DNA of 41,625 nt from a virus: positions 1 through 41,625 of IMG/VR virus record IMGVR_UViG_3300025099_000045, one strand, 5' to 3'. Of this stretch, positions 35,309 to 41,625 are shown piece after piece. The notes below the pieces were generated by a model. The model did no database searches. It had not been told where the DNA came from and saw only the letters and a list, made by a program, of their open reading frames with translations. Position 1 is the stretch's first letter. Each line of letters starts with the position of its first letter. The translations under genes were made by a program, and so were the position numbers.

Positions 35309-37699
35309 TTACCTAGGACCAAACTGTGACATATCAATCCCACCTAATACATCATTACCTGATGATTCAAAGTTTTTAGGTGGTTTATTGTTATTTCTTT
35401 GATCTATAAGTTCACTCTGCTGCGTTGCTTGTATTTTTGTTCTTTTATCTTTACGATCTTCTTTTTCTGTTTCTTTGCCTCTTTGTCCGTCTACTTCCAT
35501 CCCTTTTAACTGCATATTAAAATTAAATTCTAGTTCCATTAATTCTTTTTTAATAGCGGCTTCTTGTTGTAGTTTCTGGGAATCAAACTCAAACTTCTTC
35601 TGATCCATAGACATAGTTGTATTAGCTATAGATTGTTGTTTTTGTATTTCTGCTTCTGCTTCTGCTTGTCTTTGTCTTATATTAGCAGTTGCTTGCGCTT
35701 GCATATTTTCTTGTTGTACTTGTTGATCTCTACTTAATTTTTGTTTTCTCCTTATTTTTAAAAGTTGATTTGCTAGTTTAACGTTTTTAATTTCTCTAAG
35801 ATCAATAGCGTCTTCTAACTCTATTCCCTGCTGCGATAACGCTGCTTGAATATTGTTTTCTAACATTTGTTTTTCTTCTTCATCTGGTGCTAATTCTAAA
35901 AATATACCGAAATCATACAAGTGTAATTCAGACATCTCCGCTAATGTAGCAACGTTATGTCCACCGATTTTTTGTATGAAGGCATCTCTTGTAGGAGAAT
36001 ATTCTAATACGTCAGATATTCTAAGCGAAAGACACTCGCATATTTCTTTAGTTAAAAATAACCCAGAATTTAATATATGTCTAGTTGCTGTATTTGAATT
36101 TGCCGCAGCTAGTTTTTGAACTCCAACTAAAGCTCTCTCGTCTGGACTACCAGCGTCTCTAGCTTCGTTTAATCCAGTAGTATCTCTAATCATCTGCAAG
36201 TAGTAATTGTACGTTCCGATCAAAGCCTGCATTTTATTACCAGCGCCTTGTCCTCCGGATATTTCTTGAATAGGTATTTTACCGGGGTTCATATCGCCTT
36301 CTGACGTCATAGACCTACCTATAATACTACCTGTTTGGAAAAACATGTTTAAAGCTTCTTGTGGATTGTAGTTCGTGCCGTTACCTAAATCTATCTCAGC
36401 AAGTCCATCAGCGTCAAGATACACTCCGTCTGGTACCATACGCGACAACACTTGTTGTAATTTAAGATGTGTTAGTTGGATCATATCTGCAAAACCCGTT
36501 ATTCTGCTAACTAAAGATTCTATTCTACCCTCGTACATTCTAGGGGCACAAATAGCATAATTCATTTTTACTTTAGAGTGATCACTTTTAGGGCGCATCA
36601 TGTTTTTTGACATTCCCCATTTTATGAGTTTATTTGTTCCTAAAATCAAAGCTCCTTCATATAGGCATTCTATAGATTTTGATTGCTTACCGAAGTTTTC
36701 GTTTTCCTCTGGATTAAAAGAATCATCTTTTTCTATAGCTTTTTCCGCTCCTGTAGCTAATTGCTTCATCTTATAAACCTCGTTCATATAGGTCTTGTAG
36801 TTGAAGTATAGAACTTGAACCTTATTATTGTCTCTGCTATCGCCACGCCTACTATTATATTTGTACGAACTATTACCACCAGTGTTAACTATCTCGTCTA
36901 ACTCACTCTCACTAATATGCGGAAACTCTTTTATTAGTTCGTTTATCGGGATAGTTTTAACTTCTCCTACGTAATATATATCTTCAAAATAAGGCGATTC
37001 CGTGTATGAGTAAATAAGATTTGCTGGATCAACATAATCAATAGTAATACCTTCAGATGTATTAAAAGAGTTCTTAACAGCTCCTATGCCTAAAACAGCA
37101 ATATCATAGTAAAATCTTTTTGATATTAAATTGTAATCATTACCTTTAAGTAAAGTATTTATAGCTTGTTCCTCAGCTATCTCGACAGACTGTTTGTAAT
37201 CAAGTTGCATGTGCAAGTCTAGTTCCTCTTGTCCATCTGGAAGTTTTTCTGGATTATTCTTAAATAAATCTAACCCAAAATTATCTTTTATAAAGTTCTT
37301 TAAATCCCTACTTCTCATATCTTCCATTATAGCGTCTAGGTACTTTGTTCTTTTACTAACCCCATAAGGATCTTGAGATGATGCCTTCACATGAAAGATT
37401 CTTTCCGCAATACCATTTACCACTATATCTACGAACTTAGGTATAATTGGGACTGGTTTCCAATCTAAATTAAGATAGGACAAATCACCATTTATAGATA
37501 ACTCATCCTTATATTTCTGTATTGATTGCTCGCCTCTAGCGTATAATCTTAATTGATGAAAATTAGAGTGGTTATACGAATATCTGTTGTTATGGCTTTT
37601 ATCAAACCACTCACTCTCTATTGCCTGAGCAACCTTAAGTCCGTATTCGAAACTTAACTTTTCTACATCACTAACTACTTGACTTGGAAACTCCCTCAT
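35309..37699 (-). CDS. Portal protein
   Basis: This 796-residue protein is encoded one base after the large terminase, the usual portal position. Early motifs NNRYSYNHSNFHQLRLYARG and YLNLDWKPVPIIPKFVDIVV match portals I remember from crAss-like and related Bacteroidota phages, and the length is typical for them. The middle (about 190-520) alternates helix and strand, with DTTGLNEARDAGSPDERALV near 510. Residues 640-760 are a Gln/Glu/Lys-rich long helix, as in portals with an extended barrel or coiled-coil end. It should form the 12-subunit ring through which DNA is packed and ejected, docking terminase on one side and the ring proteins on the other. Confidence 0.85.
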   Translation of the reverse strand: MREFPSQVVSDVEKLSFEYGLKVAQAIESEWFDKSHNNRYSYNHSNFHQLRLYARGEQSIQKYKDELSINGDLSYLNLDWKPVPIIPKFVDIVVNGIAERIFHVKASSQDPYGVSKRTKYLDAIMEDMRSRDLKNFIKDNFGLDLFKNNPEKLPDGQEELDLHMQLDYKQSVEIAEEQAINTLLKGNDYNLISKRFYYDIAVLGIGAVKNSFNTSEGITIDYVDPANLIYSYTESPYFEDIYYVGEVKTIPINELIKEFPHISESELDEIVNTGGNSSYKYNSRRGDSRDNNKVQVLYFNYKTYMNEVYKMKQLATGAEKAIEKDDSFNPEENENFGKQSKSIECLYEGALILGTNKLIKWGMSKNMMRPKSDHSKVKMNYAICAPRMYEGRIESLVSRITGFADMIQLTHLKLQQVLSRMVPDGVYLDADGLAEIDLGNGTNYNPQEALNMFFQTGSIIGRSMTSEGDMNPGKIPIQEISGGQGAGNKMQALIGTYNYYLQMIRDTTGLNEARDAGSPDERALVGVQKLAAANSNTATRHILNSGLFLTKEICECLSLRISDVLEYSPTRDAFIQKIGGHNVATLAEMSELHLYDFGIFLELAPDEEEKQMLENNIQAALSQQGIELEDAIDLREIKNVKLANQLLKIRRKQKLSRDQQVQQENMQAQATANIRQRQAEAEAEIQKQQSIANTTMSMDQKKFEFDSQKLQQEAAIKKELMELEFNFNMQLKGMEVDGQRGKETEKEDRKDKRTKIQATQQSELIDQRNNNKPPKNFESSGNDVLGGIDMSQFGPR

Positions 37700-37700
37700 A

Positions 37701-39917
37701 TTATTCTTTAATTATTTTTGACATATTACCTTTGTTTGAATATTTAGCAATATTTATGTTTAATTGTTGTTTCTCAATTTTAGCATTTGGCCTATACAAA
37801 TGTCTATTACAAGCCATTATAGCTAAACCAGAACTAATAGTCGCGTCGAATTTAGTTCTTTTATTTATATCAAATCTACTCCAATCATTTAATGTTTCGT
37901 TAAAATATATATTTCCATAATTTCCGTCTCCTAAATGACCGACGTGACCCTGTATATACATCTCAATAGCCGCGGCATGTGCTTGTTTTATATCTTCACT
38001 TGAATTAGGTATTCCACCTATTTCTTTTTCCGTTACAGATAATTTGTTCCACAGTTTATCTGGTCTATTCATAGAGTACCCTCTATAGCCTCTTCTTCTT
38101 AAATGATATAATAATCTAGGCTTATTGTTTTCACAAAGTAGTGGCATTCCATAAAATACTAAGGCCATCAATACGTCTTCGAAAAATATATCAGCGGTTG
38201 GAGGTCTTGCTACGTATTCTAAAAACATGTGGTTTGGAGGACAATCTTCCATTGAAAATTTAGTAAGACCGTGTAATGCTCCGTTCGATCCTCTTCCATC
38301 TACTGTTCCTGAGATATCGTAACTATCACAACCAAAAGCACCCATGTGTTCGTTAGCTGGATACCTTACGTTGTTTTTCATCACGATTTTATTCTGCATG
38401 TGAGATGGCGGAAACCAACTCACTTTAAATCTACCTTTGGGATCTGGATAGAATATTACCTGTGTATCTTTAACGCCGTTAACCCATTGAAAGTTCCCAA
38501 CTGATAATACCGCTGAGTTTCCTATACCTTCGTTATAATCTATCTGCTCGTATATTTTAACAAGATTAAAAATACTATTTTTAGATTCATCTCTAAAAGC
38601 GTGTTCTGTAGTTCTTGGGAACTGTCTATAGAATTCGTTTAATCCGTCTTGATCAGATTTTAATCCTTCAACCTCATTGTTCCAATGTTCTATTATGCCG
38701 TAATCTATTAGTTCTCCATCTGGTCCGAAAACATCATTATCTGGATTATTGAAGACTGGATATCCGTGTTCGTCAATAAATCCTTCATAGTTCCATTCCA
38801 TTGGAATAAACAAAGAGTATAAACCAGACTTTGTTTGGCCATTTCTATTTCGCGATGTGACATCGGATGCGTTGTATAATTTTTTAAAATTGTCTCCACC
38901 TTTATCTAATGCGTTTGAAGTTGAGCCCATCATACATTTACCAACTATCCTACTACCTAATCGTAAACATGTTTTTGTAACCCTCCAGTTATTTAGTATA
39001 TTATCAGGTCTTTCCCATTTACCACTTTCATCGTGTACTAGTAAATTTAGTTTCTCTCCATCGTAACTATTGTCTCCGGTATTCTTCCAATCTATCGTTG
39101 TATCTAATCCTTTTATATCTTCTAACTTCTCGTTAGCTGTAATCTTTTTCCTTGTAAATTTAGACGCCGGTACTCTATACGCTAATTCTGTTTTAGGTCT
39201 ATCCATACCGTCTTGAATAGGTTTGAAAAAGAATGGGTAATTTATACTAATTGGGACTACCTTATCAGTAAACATCTTTTTAGCATCAGATCCAGTTTTT
39301 GAAAGTATACCATATCTAGCGTCACCTGTTAGAGTAGCTAAATTAACTGTTTCAGCCGAAGACATAAAAGAAAATCCAGATCTACGATTTTTAAGATAAC
39401 ACATACCATAACATCTTTTATCTGCCTTACACGCCTCCCAAAATATGTAAAACAATCTATTTGATTCTCTATAATCTGGAGCTCCAACGTCAATCTTACT
39501 CCATTGCAAATACATATAGTGCGTACCAGTTACCCAGGTTGGTTTACCATTGTTCACAAACCAGAATCCCTCGTCTCGACGTTTAAATTCTTCGTTTATA
39601 TAATCGTACCATTTTTCTTTTTGATCTTCCGGATAACTCCTCCAATCGAATATATTCTTAATCCTCTGTAACTCCTTGGGATACTCTTGTTTCACCCATT
39701 TGTTCTTTTGGTGTTTGTATACTTCTTTAGGTGGTTTAGGTAGCGCTATAATTAAATTTTGTATCTCTATTATCTCACCTATAACCCCGTTGTGAGATAA
39801 TACTATTAGATCGTGTTCTTTGTTGTAGCCATACTTCCACTTCTTACCTCTATTCATTCTGGTAATAGTGGTTTTCTTTATAGGCTCTACTGTATTAACT
39901 AAACTTTGCTTGTACAT
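37701..39917 (-). CDS. terL: Terminase large subunit (DNA packaging ATPase-nuclease)
   Basis: This 738-residue protein has an N-terminal region of about 165 residues, then the ATPase: a displaced-lysine Walker A (K176-N-R-R-S-G-F-S183), Walker B LNLLVHDE (Asp296, catalytic Glu297), and a coupling motif MMGSTSNALDKGG (about 340). The nuclease part begins near residue 525 with an acidic strand (AFGCDSYDISG, Asp531) and a second acidic site in ADIFFEDVLMAL (about 575-585), as in RNase-H-fold terminases. It pumps DNA into the prohead through the portal and cuts at the end. Its start overlaps the stop of the small-subunit candidate by one base (TAATG). The Walker A form resembles that of phage lambda gpA (KSARVGYS). 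Confidence 0.9.
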   Translation of the reverse strand: MYKQSLVNTVEPIKKTTITRMNRGKKWKYGYNKEHDLIVLSHNGVIGEIIEIQNLIIALPKPPKEVYKHQKNKWVKQEYPKELQRIKNIFDWRSYPEDQKEKWYDYINEEFKRRDEGFWFVNNGKPTWVTGTHYMYLQWSKIDVGAPDYRESNRLFYIFWEACKADKRCYGMCYLKNRRSGFSFMSSAETVNLATLTGDARYGILSKTGSDAKKMFTDKVVPISINYPFFFKPIQDGMDRPKTELAYRVPASKFTRKKITANEKLEDIKGLDTTIDWKNTGDNSYDGEKLNLLVHDESGKWERPDNILNNWRVTKTCLRLGSRIVGKCMMGSTSNALDKGGDNFKKLYNASDVTSRNRNGQTKSGLYSLFIPMEWNYEGFIDEHGYPVFNNPDNDVFGPDGELIDYGIIEHWNNEVEGLKSDQDGLNEFYRQFPRTTEHAFRDESKNSIFNLVKIYEQIDYNEGIGNSAVLSVGNFQWVNGVKDTQVIFYPDPKGRFKVSWFPPSHMQNKIVMKNNVRYPANEHMGAFGCDSYDISGTVDGRGSNGALHGLTKFSMEDCPPNHMFLEYVARPPTADIFFEDVLMALVFYGMPLLCENNKPRLLYHLRRRGYRGYSMNRPDKLWNKLSVTEKEIGGIPNSSEDIKQAHAAAIEMYIQGHVGHLGDGNYGNIYFNETLNDWSRFDINKRTKFDATISSGLAIMACNRHLYRPNAKIEKQQLNINIAKYSNKGNMSKIIKE

Positions 39918-40192
39918 TACTTAGATCTACCTTCTGCGAATCCTTTAAAGACTTCTTCCTTTCTCTCTTCAGGTGCCTTGCCCTCAAGTAGATTCTCTTC
40001 CTCTTGAATTCTTGTAAGTATTTCGAATGCGTCAAATATTGCTAGTTTTTTAGTAGCCGCAGCGTTCTTTAGTCTATCAGCAGTAATATCATCTCCAGAA
40101 TCTACAATAGGTTCTTTAGCTACTTTGATTAATTCCTCCACTGCTTTCTGCCCAGCTAGGATTATATTCTTCTTCGTTTCCTTGATATTCAT
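39917..40192 (-). CDS. Terminase small-subunit candidate
   Basis: This 91-residue helical protein starts MNIKETKKNIILAGQKAVEE and contains IVDSGDDITADRLKNAAATK then KLAIFDAFEILTRIQEE. It is immediately upstream of, and overlaps by one base, the large terminase gene, the usual place for a small subunit. I recall similar short proteins at this place in marine phages. No helix-turn-helix can be shown with confidence, so the role rests mainly on position. Its first 77 bases overlap the end of the GroES-like gene in another frame. The ATG is kept because the N-terminal helix follows it directly and looks intact. Confidence 0.55.
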   Translation of the reverse strand: MNIKETKKNIILAGQKAVEELIKVAKEPIVDSGDDITADRLKNAAATKKLAIFDAFEILTRIQEEENLLEGKAPEERKEEVFKGFAEGRSK

Positions 40193-40727
40193 ATTTAATT
40201 GTAATAAATTTAGTCATAACTCTATATAGTCTTTTCCCGTCAACCACAAACTCATATGTTGAAAACGGTGTAAAGCCTACTAAATCCCCCTTGTTATACG
40301 TACCGTCTGTATGTTTAACAATGCCTATACAGGACTCTTCCCTGTCGAAACCGAAACGAGTTCTATCTTTAATTGGCTGTACAAAACAATATCCCTTAGG
40401 AGCTTTCCACTCTCCGTTTCTTTTGTATAAAAAAACTTGATCTTCTTTTGCGAAATAAGTGTTTTCATCAAAATAACTTCTACTATTCTTTTCGTTACCT
40501 CTAACATCATGCCATCTTCTAAATATATTATGATGCGTTATAATAGTATCTCCAGGTTTTATTTCTGTTTTAAAAGCCGTAGGAACAGACTTAACAATAG
40601 CTTCTCTATTTACAAATTGGTGGTTATAAACCTCTGTGTTTAATACAAGATCTTTATCACCTACTTTAGTTGTATTGTTATATCTATTTCCTTTTGGCTC
40701 TATAACAAAGTCAAAAGGCGCTTTCAT
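40116..40727 (-). CDS. GroES-like double-barrel protein (co-chaperonin candidate)
   Basis: This 203-residue beta-rich protein has VKSVPTAFKTEIKPGDTIIT followed by HHNIFRRWHD (residues ~46-75), which resembles the strand-PGD-strand core of the GroES barrel. A second, similar stretch near 135-180 (CIGIVKHTDGTYNKGDLVGF) suggests a duplicated barrel. Phages can encode co-chaperonins (such as T4 gp31) to fold capsid protein with host GroEL; position just before the head genes fits. No mobile-loop motif is clearly visible, so another small beta-barrel role is possible. Its last 77 bases overlap the next gene, and its start overlaps the previous stop by one base. Confidence 0.45.
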   Translation of the reverse strand: MKAPFDFVIEPKGNRYNNTTKVGDKDLVLNTEVYNHQFVNREAIVKSVPTAFKTEIKPGDTIITHHNIFRRWHDVRGNEKNSRSYFDENTYFAKEDQVFLYKRNGEWKAPKGYCFVQPIKDRTRFGFDREESCIGIVKHTDGTYNKGDLVGFTPFSTYEFVVDGKRLYRVMTKFITIKYEYQGNEEEYNPSWAESSGGINQSS

Positions 40728-40948
40728 TAGTATTCTAGATTGTACTCTATAGATATAGCCATGTTCTTATTGAAGTCTTTCCATGGCAATACATCTTTGT
40801 TCTTCTTAATATATATAGAGTACTTATCATCTTCTTCTATAATATCAGATATTGTGTGTCCACCATAAACTTCTTGCCCAACAGCATAGTGCATAGCGTC
40901 GTTTTTATAGTCTTTACCCACAGTGATCTTTCTAATCAGTTTTGACAT
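40727..40948 (-). CDS. Small protein of unknown function
   Basis: This 73-residue protein starts MSKLIRKITVGKDYKNDAMH and continues YAVGQEVYGGHTISDIIEED, a pattern of short strands with a Gly-Gly turn, then a Tyr/Lys-rich segment ending in an acidic/Tyr tail. The compact beta pattern (VGQxV-x2-GG-x-I-x2-I) is seen in many small phage proteins, but no function is known to me. It overlaps the preceding gene by 17 bases and the next by one base, so it belongs to the same translationally coupled run leading into terminase. Confidence 0.65.
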   Translation of the reverse strand: MSKLIRKITVGKDYKNDAMHYAVGQEVYGGHTISDIIEEDDKYSIYIKKNKDVLPWKDFNKNMAISIEYNLEY

Positions 40949-41216
40949 CTTCGTAGTTTATTTCTCCTGTATGTATATTGATATTATCAGTACCATATTC
41001 TTCTTTAAGATTCTCTTGCATAGATCTTAAATCCTCCTGAATAGTCATAACATGGTGCGCTAGTGCGTGTTTTTGTGTTTCAATAGAACCTATCTCTATT
41101 TGAGATCTATTTAGATTATTAATAATACCCTGCATTTTATTTAAATGCTCGTTACTAATTTTTTCAGGTTTTTCACCTTTTAATTCTTTGATTTTCTTTG
41201 TTGTGTTTTTTGCCAT
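40932..41216 (-). CDS. Small coiled-coil protein of unknown function
   Basis: This 94-residue protein is basic at the start (MAKNTTKKIKELKGEKPEK), then has a long helix (residues ~20-72) with heptad-like spacing, followed by EEYGTDNINIHTGEINYED. The plan of one coiled coil with a short 'Y-G-T-x-N-I-N-I-x-x-G' end recurs in small phage proteins near packaging genes, as far as I recall. It ends in a TAG stop inside the next gene. A 37-base A/T-rich gap separates it from the upstream lectin-like gene. Confidence 0.65.
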   Translation of the reverse strand: MAKNTTKKIKELKGEKPEKISNEHLNKMQGIINNLNRSQIEIGSIETQKHALAHHVMTIQEDLRSMQENLKEEYGTDNINIHTGEINYEDVKTD

Positions 41217-41253
41217 TTTTATTTAATTTAATTATTATTATTTTATCCTAACG

Positions 41254-41625
41254 TTACGATCTTCTATTTACGCCCCACTTTGTTGATAATTCTTTAGATA
41301 GTGTTATCGCGGCTACAGGTCCAATATCTGCATCATAAAATCCTACTTCCCCGATGTTTCCATCGTATGTAGTTGAAGGATGATGAGCTACGTTGCCACC
41401 AATCTGTGCGAATCTAAAACCAGCAGCTGCTTTCATAGCTCCACTGACGTTCGCTATATTAAGTCCATTATCCGCGTATACATAAAACCCTCCATCTGTA
41501 TCTCTACGCATAACGAGAACCGAAGGAACACCTGCTACTTGGGTGTAACTTACAGTACCATTAGTAGTAGAATCCAACGTTGTTGTTACAGCTGATTCTT
41601 CTGTTCCCATTACGGTTTCTATTTC
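41254..41625 (-). CDS. C-terminal part of a lectin-like (LamG / concanavalin-fold) protein, 5' end outside window
   Basis: The frame stays open from the right edge to a TAA stop; an internal Met lies five codons in but the gene very probably starts outside. The visible part has strands typical of a LamG-like domain: VPSVLVMRRDTDGGFYVYAD, RFAQIGGNVAHHPSTTYDG, and the typical last strand and helix NIGEVGFYDADIGPVAAI then SKELSTKWGV. Such domains bind glycans or hold subunits together, and in phages they occur in fibres, head decorations and spikes. It is encoded just before the packaging genes. Confidence 0.6.
   Translation of the reverse strand, partial: EIETVMGTEESAVTTTLDSTTNGTVSYTQVAGVPSVLVMRRDTDGGFYVYADNGLNIANVSGAMKAAAGFRFAQIGGNVAHHPSTTYDGNIGEVGFYDADIGPVAAITLSKELSTKWGVNRRS

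Noticed and set aside
1-41625. Stop-codon recoding (TAG read as an amino acid), known in some crAss-like phages
   Set aside because: Very long frames, including 4072 and 3021 codons, are open under the standard code, and TAG serves as the stop of the 94-residue gene at 40932; no gene looks cut by TAG.

Overview
The window reads as the late (structural) half of an uncultured tailed phage that infects a bacterium of the phylum Bacteroidota, most likely a marine flavobacterium. Every supported gene lies on the minus strand, so transcription runs from position 41625 towards position 1. Genes are packed with ATGA or TAATG junctions, the DNA is AT-rich, and starts have A/T-rich leaders without Shine-Dalgarno motifs, as is usual in Bacteroidota. 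Three exported proteins have signal peptides ending in a small or aromatic residue before Gln (FG/Q, YS/Q, YG/Q), a flavobacterial style. One of them also carries what looks like a type IX secretion (T9SS) C-terminal signal, a system known only from Bacteroidota. No tRNA, integrase, replication gene, RNA polymerase or recognisable endolysin is present, so those modules must lie outside.

Layout in transcription order. (1) 41625-39917: the tail of a lectin-like protein, small coiled-coil and beta-rich proteins, a GroES-like protein and a terminase small-subunit candidate. (2) 39917-32567: head module, with large terminase, portal, scaffold candidate and major capsid protein, closed by a strong UUCG-loop terminator. 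(3) 32491-29402: a conserved protein of unknown function, a tiny CGC-motif protein missed by length cut-offs, and two ring/adaptor proteins of the short tail. (4) 29398-18561: a 3021-residue tail stabilisation/muzzle-type protein with a very large insertion and Cys repeats, then two beta-rich surface proteins. (5) 18520-4452: an S74-chaperone protein, a protein of unknown function and a 4072-residue giant 'polyvalent' virion protein with an HExxH motif, a HAD phosphatase split by a P-loop kinase, and C-terminal zinc motifs. (6) 4406-1: a membrane/coiled-coil protein (holin candidate), a cysteine-free exported thioredoxin fold, a Cys-repeat protein with signal peptide and T9SS-like tail, a small Gly-rich protein, a predicted outer-membrane barrel, and the start of another gene.

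The order terminase-portal-(scaffold)-capsid-ring proteins-large stabilisation protein-huge cargo protein resembles short-tailed Bacteroidota phages, including crAss-like viruses. That is a judgement from gene order and remembered sequence character, not from a search.

The most interesting parts are the exported cassette at 102-4086, which seems to send phage products to the host envelope and surface through host export machinery; the nested phosphatase-kinase in the giant protein; and two families of Cys repeats shared between virion proteins and the exported protein.
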